Part shown: positions 1-9,153 of the stretch, one piece after another
Layout: every line of letters starts with the position of its first letter
How positions within the stretch are numbered: position 1 is the first letter of the stretch
Assembly: GCF_000611645.1 (NCBI RefSeq)
Contig: NW_014012000.1
Location: 2,521-13,662 of the forward strand
Source: Monoraphidium neglectum
Lineage: Eukaryota > Chlorophyta > Chlorophyceae > Sphaeropleales > Selenastraceae
Reading direction: 5' to 3'
DNA: 11,142 nt
Translations under genes and position numbers: made by a program
The notes under the pieces: generated by a model
The model's input: only the letters and a program-made list of their open reading frames with translations
Database searches by the model: none
Told to the model about the DNA's origin: nothing

Positions 1-2929
1 CTCTAGCGGCGCTGGCGCACAGCCCCTGGCAGTGGTGGCTGCGTCCAGCGAGCCCGTGGTACTGACTCTGGCATCATTTGCTGTGACCAAGCTGGCTTAT
101 GTCAGGCTCACCAAGATGTTCCGCGATGATTACCTGGCCTCAACCGGGGTGGATGTGCGATTCCGCCTGACATTCACAGGCAGCGGCGTGCAGGTGAGTC
201 GGGAGCTCCATGCCATGGCTTAATGATTGCAGGCATAACGGGCAGAATGGCTCCTCAGTGCAATTTCAGCACATTCAAGCTTTCACACAACCCTCCAGCA
301 GGCGGCCCCTCGTGTGCCATTGTCAGCAAATGCAACTTTCATTGGCACAATTATGGCCAGCGAAGGCCATTTTCAACTTAATTAGGGCGCTGAGGTGCCG
401 CAGGGCTTGTAGCATAGTCGGGTCGCTTGTCTAGACAGCTGCATCCCAGGCAGCACTCCATACACCCCACAGGCCTTGCCGCACATCCCAACGTTGCCCA
501 CTGTCTCACCCCCTGCCCCCTCCCGCCTCAGGCGCGTGCTGTGATCGACGGCCTTCCCGCTGATCTTGTGGCCCTGGCCCTGCCCCTGGACGTTGAAAAG
601 ATTGTTGACGCGGGCCTCATCCGCCAGGACTGGACCAAGGCCTACCCCAACAACTCTGTCGGTGGGGTCGACAGCGCGCCCTTGATGTGTGTGATTCGGG
701 TGGCGATACCAGGTGCTGAGAGGCCATGTCCCCCCTTTCCCCCCCAGAGGCCGGCAGCCCACCATGCTTGCTGCACAATCTCATCTTGACGCCTTTTCCA
801 ACAAGTCACAGATGTTGCTTGTCGCCGCCCTCTTACTCTACAATCTGTTGTGCTCAGTGTGCGAGACCACGGTGGCGCTGGTGACCCGCCAGGGAAACCC
901 CTGGGGCATTCGCGACTGGGGGGACCTGACACAGCCCGGCCTGCAGGTGTGAGTCGGAGGGGGTGGGGGTTACTTCGGGCGTCTAACGCCCTTGTATCCT
1001 CGAGTGCTCAAATCGACTCCTGGACCACTGTATACAGTGGTTACAGTGAGAACAGAGATAGCAGTAATGAAGAGGAATTCTTGAACACACACTGCAAAGG
1101 CGCCGCACCCTCATACCCACCTCTGCCAACATGAGCCGGCCTCACCACACCCTTGTGGTGCCCCGCCAAAGCCCAGTGTAAAACTTCCTGGGGTTGTGGC
1201 CGCGTTAACACGCAGGTGGTCCTAGCCAACCCAAAAACTGCCGGTGTGGCACGCTGGATTTTCCTGGCGCTGTGGGGGCACCGCATGAAGAGGGGCGACG
1301 CTCCCGCCCTGGACTACGTCACAAAGGTGCGAGTGTGCCTGTGATAGGCGCCGTGCTGTGAGAGGTGGGGTGGGCGGGTTAAGGGCAAAGTATTGTAAGC
1401 CACAGGGGTCAGGGGCCGAACACGGAATGGATGATGTATTGCTCGTCGGAAGCTGCGTCAACGGGCCCCTGCTCGTGTGATTAGCTGCGGCTTATGTGAG
1501 AGAGTGCATGCAGAGTTCAAGCCAAGGGTTCAGTGTTTGCCAAGCTTGAATGCGCTACGCACCAACTATGGTCTGCTCGGCCTTGCGTGCGACGTCTATG
1601 GTTTGTTGTGTGGACTGTGGCTCTCGGTCACACCAAATTCATATTTACTTACATATTTTCTTCCATTCTACTTCATTTACTACTTGAAAATGAGAACTCT
1701 GCCTATGAGGCTTATCAAGCCGTATCAATTATCCCACCCGTCGTCAGGTGTTTGATAATGTGGTGGTGCAGCCGCGCGATGCACGCGAGGCGTCTGATGT
1801 GTTCTACCGGCAGCGCATTGGGGACGTCCTGCTGACCTACGAGAATGAGGTCGTGCTCACCAACGAGGTGGGAGTGGGGGTGTGGACTGTTTTTTTTGGG
1901 GGGGGGGGGCGCGAGCCCAGACGGCCCGCAGTCCATGGATAATGGTGTACTCGCAACTATCGTGTTTTTGAACACAGGCAGTTATGGTGCCTTCTATGTC
2001 GTTGCGTGGCTACCCAGGCTGACCTCTTGGTCGTCATCGATGGTGCCCTCATACTCAGGTTTACGGCAAACAGAAGGCGCTGCCCTATGTGGTGCCCTCG
2101 CCCAACGTCCGCATCGCCTGTCCCCTAGCGCTGGTGAGACAAGCAAACTGGTGCCCCGCGGCTGTTGCTGCGCGACTCCCACCCACCGGGCTCGTTACAA
2201 GCCCGCTCCCTGCTGTTGTTCTAAGGTCAGGGTATGAGCCAGCCCGCTTATCTCCTTGTACTCCTGCCTGCCCTTCCCCAGGTGGACAAGGTGCTGGATT
2301 CGAAGCCCGCAGCTGCACGACAGGCGGCTCACCAGTTTGCAAACTTCTGCTTCACTCCCCGAGCCCAGGTAAAGGGCACAGACTCAGGGAGGCGCTCAGG
2401 GTGCATGTGATGATTGGAAGAGTGTTTGTGCATGTCAGTACACTGCCTGCCTGGAAACTAAGCATCCCACCGTCAGGTTTTCCTTTGGACAGCATGCCAG
2501 CCGCTATCACACAACCTACCACAATCAACCTGGCTTTTGCGGCCTGCCAATACTATTCGCACCCCAGGTCGAGTTTGGCCGTGTTGGGTTTCGGCCCAAC
2601 CCCCGGCTGTGCAAGGAGCAGCCTGAGCACCTGGTGGGTGGTCAGCGGCCATTTGTCCAACTTGCCCTTCATGAGTTGCACCCTTCAATCAGCGCCGACT
2701 CTTTTTATCCATTCCTGTCGATTGTCGCAACCCTCAATCCCTGCCGCAGGCTGGCCGCGGGGGCGTACAGATGTGGAACGTTGAGGATGCTCTGGGCGGG
2801 TGGGCAGCGGCGCAGCGCAAGTTCTTTGACGCTGGACGCATCCTGGACCGCATCCAGTCAGAGGTCGGAGCGCGCCGGCTGGCCCGTGGCAAGGCCGGGG
2901 CTGTGGTGCGGCGACACGCTGCAGCGTGA
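1..2929 (+). CDS. Sbp: Plastid sulfate ABC transporter substrate-binding protein (5'-partial, nine exons)
   Basis: My exon model is <1-193, 532-661, 858-946, 1216-1326, 1748-1867, 2059-2133, 2282-2368, 2568-2633 and 2750-2929 (stop TGA 2927-2929). Every intron is GT-AG and the joined frame is open for 349 residues, counting the codon at 2-4 as residue 1. The product matches the bacterial Sbp/CysP sulfate-binding family along its whole length: [20 protein letters not shown] (about 60-80), [17 protein letters not shown] (about 103-119), [10 protein letters not shown] (about 142-151), the [10 protein letters not shown] block (about 199-208) and a [12 protein letters not shown] tail block. In green algae this protein is nuclear-encoded and works with SulP1/SulP2 permeases and the Sabc ATPase to bring sulfate into the plastid; I infer that role from homology. 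The transit peptide and first exon(s) lie left of base 1. Seven of eight introns are phase 0; only 662-857 is phase 1. An Arg/Ala-rich C-terminal tail ([18 protein letters not shown]) extends beyond the usual bacterial end. Confidence 0.9.
1327..1747 (+). other. Longest Sbp intron, with an AT-rich interior
   Basis: A 421-base GT-AG intron between ALDYVTK and VFDNVVV. Bases about 1630-1700 are clearly AT-rich (runs such as ttcatatttacttacatatt) unlike the surrounding GC-rich sequence. I see no open frame related to a transposon and no terminal repeats. Confidence 0.85.
1868..2058 (+). other. Sbp intron with T8-G12 homopolymer pair
   Basis: A GT-AG intron between [10 protein letters not shown] and [10 protein letters not shown]. 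At 1890-1909 it carries eight T followed by twelve G. The run is preceded by further G clusters (gtgggagtggggg), so the RNA could form a G-quadruplex. Homopolymers of this kind are error-prone in sequencing, so the exact G count should not be trusted. Confidence 0.85.
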
Positions 2930-3155
2930 GATCACAGCTGCTGCCGTCTTGGACACGGTGTGGAAGCATGTCGAGTGGGTTGGCATGTTGCCAGTTGGGC
3001 TGGTGTTGTTTCATTACTGTCGATCTTGTTTGTGCTGCTCAGCGGAGCTGCATACGGGGCCAATGCTGTATTTTCACCCCGCGGGGGGCCCTTGATGCTT
3101 TGAATTCAAACTCCACCTCCTGCATGCTGCAAGCATAATTATGGTAGCACCCAAC

Positions 3156-3160
3156 TGTAA
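3156..3160 (+). terminator. TGTAA poly(A) signal for Sbp
   Basis: TGTAA stands 227 bases after the Sbp stop codon and is the only copy I found between that stop and the SDA1 3' end on this strand. Green algae usually cleave about 10-20 bases past this motif, which puts the Sbp 3' end near 3170-3180. Confidence 0.75.
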
Positions 3161-3199
3161 TCCAGCCACCGCTTGCCCTAGTTGCTGGATTGTGTCTGC

Positions 3200-3204
3200 T
3201 TACA
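3200..3204 (-). terminator. TGTAA poly(A) signal for SDA1
   Basis: TTACA on the plus strand reads TGTAA on the minus strand, 85 bases after the SDA1 stop. The expected cleavage site lies near 3180-3190, almost touching the expected end of the convergent Sbp transcript. Confidence 0.75.
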
Positions 3205-3289
3205 ATGATGCAAGCGTGTGCAGGCGGAGCATGGCATGCCACTCTGCATAGTCACTGCTTTCTTCCCATCTCGGAGGTGCCCGCGTGTG

Positions 3290-6200
3290 CTATTTGCCAC
3301 GAATATGTCCCTTGAAATGCTTAGGGTTGCGGCGCTGCTTGGCTTGCGTTGCGCGGTTGCGCAGCTGGTGAATTCGGGCCGCGATGGGCATCTGCTTGGC
3401 GCGCTGCTTCTCCCGCTCGCTCTTGCTCCCTGTCTTCTGCTTCTTGCGAGACGACCGCGAGCCAAACTCCTCGCGCCCCTCGCGTCCCTCCAGCACGCTG
3501 GCAATGCGGCCCGCCTTGTCACGTGCACGCTTCTTACGGCCTGCATGGTCGTTGGGCAGTTGGGTTGGGTCATCAGCGTCCGCATGCAAGTGTGATGCAC
3601 AGGTTATCAGCAGTTGAGAGCAGTGGGGGGCGTGGCAAGTTGAAGGTCGACAACTATGTGCGTGATGTAAATGTGTATGCAGATCAACGGAGCTGTCTGA
3701 CTTGAGTGCAATGCACATCCGTGCAGAAGCGGCGGCAACCCAACCATTTCTCGCCCCCATGACACCTGTGAGCTGGTCGGGCTGCACGCTGGTCTCGTTG
3801 GCGCGCACGCGCTCCACCTCCAGAGCCACGGCCTCAACGGCCTCCTGCTCCGCAGCCTCTGCCAGGCGCCGCTGTTTGGCCTTGGTGAGGGGCTTGAGCC
3901 CGTTGCGCGCCATGGCGGCTTGGACCATCTGCTTGTGCCTCAGCTCCCTGCAGAGGGTAGGACGGAAACATGTGACGGCGTGGGATAACACACAGATGCC
4001 AAAGGAATAGCAGCCAAGCACCTAGGTTGCCTTGGCAAGCCTGCACTCCACTTGATGCCCCCAGAGGCTCTGCAGCTGGCGCACCGGATGCGCATAAAGT
4101 CATCATCTGTCAAGAAGCGCTGCATCTCTATTGGCAGGGATGGCTCAAGGCTGCTGACGCTTGTAGGCCCCAGCGCTGCTGCGGCATTGCTGCTGTCAGC
4201 GACGTTTTGCTTGCGAGCCACCGCCGCTCCAAGCTGACGCTTGAGGTCGCCCAAGCTGCCTGGCTGGGGCGCTCGCTGGTGAGAGGCACAGCCCTCAAGG
4301 TTGGGCAGTGCCGCAGTATGACTGTTGTTGCCACCTGGGACGCCGCGTTTATCACCGCTGCTGCTGGGCCCGGCCCCATCATCACCCCCCCTGCTGGCCA
4401 CGACGACCTCGTCTCGTGCCACCTTGGCCTCCTTGCCCACTGTAGCTGCCATCTCCTGCCCCTGCAGCCCCTTCTCCTGCAGCCACTCATCGACCTCCTC
4501 CTCCTCCGCCTCCTCGCGCTCGGCTTGCGCTTCCTCAGCTGCGCTGCTGCTGCCGCCGCCATCCCCGTCCCCGTCCCCACTGCCGCTGCTCGCCACTTCC
4601 ACGCTCTCATCTTCTGAGCCAGTACCTGCCCCTTCATCGCCGCTGTCATCGCTGCCGCTGTCATCGCTGCCGCTGTCATCGCTGCCGCTGTCGTCGCTGC
4701 CGCTGTCGTCGCTGCCGTGAGCCAGGGCCTGCTCCAGCAGCTCCGCTCCAGCCACACGCTGGCTGACGGCCTGGACACCGTAGAGGCTGGGGGCATTCAG
4801 CAGGTCTGCGCCGCGGCCGCGGTCGCGCTTCGCCAGCAGTGCTGCGGGACATGGCAAGGTTTCAGAAGAAATTTGACAAAACCAGCTGACTTGACCAAAA
4901 GGCCAGCAGGGTTACGTGCGCATGCAGCACTCATTTCACAGTTGCAGGCTACAGTTGCGGGCTACAACCCGAGGCCGCCAGTTGCGTGAGCCCCGCCAGA
5001 GGCTGCACAGATGCACATGAAACCATGAATCCCCGCCATATAAAGGGATTGCATGCCCCTACCTGGGTTGATGTCACGGAAGAGCCCGATGACTGCACGT
5101 GCCGCAGCGGCCACCTCTTTGTCGCGGAACTTCTTGTAGCCCGCCAGGTCCTATATGATACCAGACGTGTGGGGGCAGCAATCCACCATTTAAAATTCAA
5201 GATGCATTGCATTGCAGTTGACTTCGCATCAGGTCCGACATCACCGTATGTGCCTGAAGGCCGAAAGGTTGCCAGTGCACAGGTCAAGCCTGGGCCCGCT
5301 CTCGCCCCTGCCCCCCACAACTCTCCCTTGCTGACCCTCCACCCTCTCCAGCCCCCGTCCGTTATCGGCTTACCTGCAGCAGCTCAGGGCCCATCAGCAG
5401 GGGGCACCTGATGCACACCTCTCGAGTGGTCTTCAGGCCCACCACAATCACCTCGGGTCGCGCCCTGGCAAGGTGAAGGGAAGGGCACTCATCAACAGCA
5501 GGAGCGAGGCATGGGTAAAGAGTGCTCTGCTAAGTTGGTGAACACTGGAAGATGAAGATGAAACATCAAACAACTGACAATCAGCTTGGCGTGATGGGTT
5601 TTCAGCTGCAACAGCAGGTGCCTCCTCTCGTGCCCCCTTGCTTCAGCTCGCCGCGCGCCTGTCGTGCACAAACTGGTCTACCAGCTGCCTCAGCACTGGC
5701 TGCAGCGTCTCGGGGGGCACCAGCTCGTGAACACCCTGAACCAGCGCCGCCAGGACCTGCGGCGGGGCATGATAAACAAGGATGGCCAAGTCAGCAATGG
5801 GCGGCTTGATGGCATGTGGGTTGCTTGCATGGTTGCCGCAGCAGGCCCCCACCTGAGTGACGTCCCTTTGGTGCGGCGCAATGTACTTCTGCAAGAAGGG
5901 GTAAAAGTTGAGCAGCAGCAGCTTGTGCACACCCACCACCCTGCATGTGCACGAATAGCATGTTGCGTGAGTGTCAGGGAAGGTCGCTTTTCCAGCTCTG
6001 TCTGGCGTGCTGCTTTCTTAAGCGCCCGCCCACGAGAACTATCTCCACACGCCGATTAGTCACAACAGCCACTTGCAGCCTCTCCCAGCCCCCAAAGAGC
6101 CGTGTAGGCTGACCTGGAGATGACCGCCATCATGGCGGTGCGCGCCTCCCATTTGTCGCGGCTGCCCTGAAGCCGTGCAAACAGGCGTTCGGCGAAGGCT

Positions 6201-7512
6201 TGGGGGTCGTGCAGCAAGTGCACAGCAGCGAAGCCTTCACTGACTGCCGAAGCCTCACGCCGCGCCTGCTTCTTCACTGCAGACATTGCACGCTGCAGCT
6301 TGGCCTGCTTCTTCTTCTTGCTGCTGTTGGTGCCCTGCACACAGACGACAGGGGGCAGCAGACATGAAAGAATGGAAAATAGCAGCCCTTCTCACATGCC
6401 GGATCCAAAGATCAGCAGCACCCGTGTGACAAAGAAACTCTGCCTTGGGATGCGCACCACGGTGCCACCGGGCAGCTGCAGGCCCTTGTGACAACCTCAA
6501 GTCCGTCCGCTTGGGCAAACTTGTGGTCCAGGCCCCAAGGGCCCACCTGTTTGTTGGCCTTGTAAAACTCCTGCTTGCTGGGCATGGCTGTCGCAGCAGC
6601 CGCCGCTGCTGCACCCTCCTGGTCACTGTCGTCCCCGTCATCATCCTGCAACGCATCCTGCCCCAAGAAAAATTTCATCACAGCCAGGCACACCGCAGGA
6701 GACGGGTGGAACGACGCGCTTGCTGGCGCCAGGGAGGGTAGTGATAGAGGGGTGCCATTAGTACTTAGGGGGGCAGCAGACAGCCCCGCAGCTAACGCAC
6801 GCAAATCAATCAGGAAACCTTTGTTGAGTACGAAGGGACGGGACCGCAAACAGCCCAGCAACCAACACATGCAGGGCGCACAAGGGACGTTTCTGTGGGC
6901 CGCAAACCAGGGGAGCTGGACATTGCTGGTATGTGGTCTTGCCCCCCTTGCACCCACCTATGACGTTGACTGTGCGCGCATCCCTCCAGATATTCCTGCG
7001 CCACAGCTCAGTCAGCACTGCCAGGCTCTTCTTGGCCGCCATCTCATTGTCGTCCTGGGTGGAAGGAGCGAGGGGTCTGTCATATTCACAGCAGGGCTGG
7101 AGATGAAGGCACCAGCAGGGCACGCAAGCATAGCGCGCCAGCAAGGGCGCCAGGACGGCGCCCCAGCAGGGCGCCCCAGCACGGCCTGCCACATGCTGTG
7201 GAAGGCGAAGTCAGTGCTCCACCTCAAAATGTCATGGCCCTGACACCACCTTGCAGCGCCTGCCAATGCCGAACGCACTCCACCCTGCTCCGCCGGCAGT
7301 GCATCCCACCTGCAGCACCCCGTAGAGAAAAGACTGCACTGTGCGGTTGAGCCGCTCGTTACGAGCTCTTTGATTGGATGCCTTCAAATCTTTGTGTGAG
7401 CAAGAGGTTGGCGTGCGCTTGCGCTCATGTGCGTCTAAGTCTAATTTTGTTTGTGTGCTTGCATGTGCAAGGGCACGCGCGCACGTGTTTGGATGTGTGG
7501 TTGTGTGTGTGT

Positions 7513-7594
<82 letters not shown>

Positions 7595-9153
7595 ACACGC
7601 GCGTGCGCACATGTGATACAGGTGCACGCGTCACACACGCGTGTGCGTGCTTGCGCGCGCGCGCACACAAGGCAAGCGGGCCACCCGTGCAATTGTGCAT
7701 GCATTTGATACGGAAACTACATGCTCTCCACCATGTGCACAGGCGCGTGTGTCGGAGTCTGGTACCTAATGTGTGAATCTGCTGTTGATGTGCTTTATTG
7801 TCTTTACCGGTACGCGGGCTGCATTGTCCACAAGCAGCCACTGCCATGCACATTCAGCCCAAACCATCAGCGTTGTCACCCTTTCTGTACCCCGTCTGAA
7901 CGCGTTGTGGCCCAAGATGACCTCTAAACTCACCCGACACAATGTGCCGGAAGAGCATGTCTCGGAGCGCCTTGTCGTTGACGCGGAACAGGCGGAACAG
8001 CAGTGGGAGCAGCAACGACGGATCCAGCTGCGAAGTAAAGGGAGAGAACCAGGTGTGCATGGGATGTGTTGAAAATTGGTGAGTGCGCAAAGAGGCATCT
8101 GCAGAAGAAGAGCCAGACGAATGCTGGTGGACAGGTCGCAGGCACCACAGTGGACAGCCCACCACCCACACATCGGAGGTGTGGCCCCTTGTCTCAGTGC
8201 TTTGCGCGCCGTGTCGAACTGCGCACAAGAACACCAATAGCACGCACCGCCTCACCTGGTTCCTGTTGCGCAGCAGAATTAGTGCCTGCACCATGGCGCG
8301 CCGTAGAGGAGCGTCCAGGATCGCGTGCTGAGCCTCCAGCAGCGCCATCACCTCTGGTGCAAACTCGGACGTGCTGCGCGGGTAGCATTTGCTGACCTGC
8401 CGGGTTGTCGAGTGTGGCCTTAGAGTTCAAACATTGAGACCAGCGTGCTGGCAGTCGGTGGGCTTGCGCAGCAGGCTGGTGTCTTACTGGGGTTGAAGGC
8501 AACTGCCTCGTCGCGCCGCCATGCACACCACCTCATGCAAAACAGCCCGGCTGGTGCGCCACTTTGGATTCCCAAAATGCCAGCTGTGCTGGCATGTAGG
8601 CACACCTGGACAATATGAGCCCCCACCTGTGCGACAAACCCAATCAGCTCTGCAAATTCGCGGCTGTCGCCCGAGGGCCTGAGCCGGAAGATGTTCAGGC
8701 AAGCCTGGTAGTGCCGGTACTGCAGCACACATGACACAGGAGAGCAAGAATTAGAACGAATCATGATCATAGGAAAGCCCCCGCGTTGCAAAGCGCGCCC
8801 ATGACCGTACAGCATGCGTTTGGCCTACTGTACCACGCATACAGTTGCAGCCATGTGAGCAGGTACTGATGGGCCAACACCTGGGTGGTCTTCGTGGGTC
8901 CAGACGCCCATCGGCCGCCCCAAGTTGCTTGGCAAACCAAAGGCAGCCCACCACGCTGCACACCTGCAGCATGAACTCGTCTTTGTAGCCATCGGGATCA
9001 CGCTTGATGTTGGCCTGCGGGACCGGCCGCGCAAGTGCGTCGGCGGCTGCAGGTCCAGCAAGCAGGCGAGCGCTGCAGTGGCACAGGTGGCGGCTGCAAG
9101 CGCATGGTGACGCGCACCTGCAGCGTCAAGAGCTGCGCCTTGGCGTACGCCAT
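3290..9153 (-). CDS. SDA1: SDA1 (SDAD1) 60S ribosome biogenesis protein, complete, 16 exons
   Basis: Exons in transcript order are 9153-9118, 9014-8964, 8719-8627, 8396-8256, 8027-7934, 7389-7310, 7054-6958, 6722-6547, 6334-6114, 5940-5853, 5756-5659, 5464-5374, 5150-5063, 4841-4085, 3947-3766 and 3540-3290 (stop TAG). All junctions keep frame, giving 847 residues, against 687 in human SDAD1. Family blocks appear in order: NIKRDPDGYKDEF, YRHYQACLNIFRLRPS, ALILLRNRNQ, LLFRLFRVNDKALRDMLFRH, TVQSFLYGVLQ, RRNIWRDARTVNVI, MKFFLGQD, AAVHLLHDPQAFAERL, LLLLNFYPFLQKYIAPHQRD, ELVPPETLQ, GLKTTREVCIRCPLLM, GYKKFRDKEVAAAAR, FLTDDDFMRIR, and a basic end with EGREGREEFGSRS and RKKQKTGSKS. The protein acts in the nucleolus in pre-60S maturation and export (known for yeast Sda1). 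The extra length is mostly exon 14, a low-complexity acidic linker. I chose the ATG at 9153 because MAYAKAQLLTLQ splices directly to the conserved NIKRDP block. Confidence 0.93.
4641..4715 (-). repeat. Five tandem 15-base units encoding Gly-Ser-Asp-Asp-Ser in SDA1 exon 14
   Basis: The plus-strand unit is cgctgtcatcgctgc, repeated five times head to tail; the last two copies differ by one silent a-to-g change. In the protein this is five GSDDS units near residue 494, opening an acidic Ser/Asp/Glu stretch. Serines next to acidic residues suit casein kinase 2. The unit length is a multiple of three, so copy-number change keeps the frame. Confidence 0.95.
5465..5658 (-). other. SDA1 intron 11, apparent GC-AG intron
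   Basis: Exon 11 encodes QFVHD and ends in GACAG followed by gcgcgcggcg; exon 12 opens after ccttgccag with GGCGCGACCCGAGG. Joining AG to G gives the conserved block QFVHDRARPEVIVVGL in the right phase. The only GT of matching phase, in the CAG codon just upstream (CA|gtttgtg), would delete the conserved FVHDR. Without splicing, the frame hits TGA shortly after the junction. I infer a GC donor; a base-call error from GT is the alternative. Confidence 0.75.
7516..7591. repeat. (TG)38 dinucleotide microsatellite in SDA1 intron 5
   Basis: Seventy-six uninterrupted bases of alternating T and G, read as (CA)38 in the SDA1 pre-mRNA. A broken TG block (7491-7513) precedes it. The repeat ends about 126 bases before the exon 6 acceptor in transcript direction. 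The unit count in a real genome is likely to vary. Confidence 0.98.
7592..7672. repeat. Alternating purine-pyrimidine GC/CA tract next to the microsatellite
   Basis: The tract is dominated by GC, CA and TG steps, with GTGCGCAC at 7589-7596 and again at 7603-7610 (each self-complementary) and a CGCGCGCGCG-like core near 7653-7664. With the TG block it makes over 150 bases of almost strictly alternating purine and pyrimidine, the classic composition for left-handed Z-DNA under supercoiling. Structure formation is inferred. Confidence 0.7.
9118..9153 (-). CDS. SDA1: SDA1 first coding exon (36 bases)
   Basis: This 12-codon exon encodes MAYAKAQLLTLQ and ends CTGCAG before a gtgcgc donor. The intron (9015-9117) ends in cccgcag before GCCAACATCAAG. 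The spliced LTLQ-ANIKRDP matches the start of algal and plant SDA1 as I remember it. The competing ATG at 9105 lies inside intron 1 and is out of frame with the conserved block. A 5'-RACE read would settle the start. Confidence 0.75.

Larger units (their letters stand above)
2930..3289. other. Convergent 3' UTR region between Sbp and SDA1
   Basis: These 360 bases hold the Sbp 3' UTR (about 240 bases) and the SDA1 3' UTR (about 100 bases), each with a TGTAA signal. I see no conserved coding sequence in either direction; the short open frames here read through both UTRs and resemble no known protein. Confidence 0.7.
7390..7933 (-). other. SDA1 intron 5 (544 bases, longest intron in the window)
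   Basis: The donor follows HIVS plus one base (TCGG before gtgagttta) and the acceptor is ctcacacaaag before ATTTGAAGG, restoring D-L-K of the conserved block before NRTVQSFLYGVLQ. It is more than twice the length of most other SDA1 introns because it holds the TG microsatellite and its GC-rich alternating flanks. Confidence 0.88.

Noticed and set aside
1630..1700. AT-rich block as a transposon remnant
   Set aside because: No terminal repeats, target duplication or transposase-like sequence; it sits within a well-bounded intron.
2089..2784. 231-codon plus-strand open frame
   Set aside because: It runs through three Sbp introns in the wrong frame for Sbp exons 2059-2133, 2282-2368 and 2568-2633, which have clear homology in another frame.
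3200..3620. A separate small plus-strand gene overlapping the SDA1 3' end
   Set aside because: The minus strand here encodes the conserved basic SDA1 C-terminus; the plus-strand frames are its complements.
4260..4334. A 75-base in-frame segment in SDA1 exon 14 bounded by CAG|gtggca and ccag, which could be an intron
   Set aside because: It has no stop codon, is shorter than every other supported intron, and lies in a linker where homology cannot decide. I kept it as exon but it could be optional.
4027..4720. Plus-strand and shifted minus-strand open frames rich in Leu/Ser/Ala
   Set aside because: They are shadows of SDA1 exon 14; the acidic repeat and GC-rich codons keep the other frames open by chance.
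7232..7853. Long His-Thr or Val-Cys open frames on both strands
   Set aside because: They are translations of the TG/CA microsatellite and its flanks; the flanking real SDA1 exons show the area is an intron.
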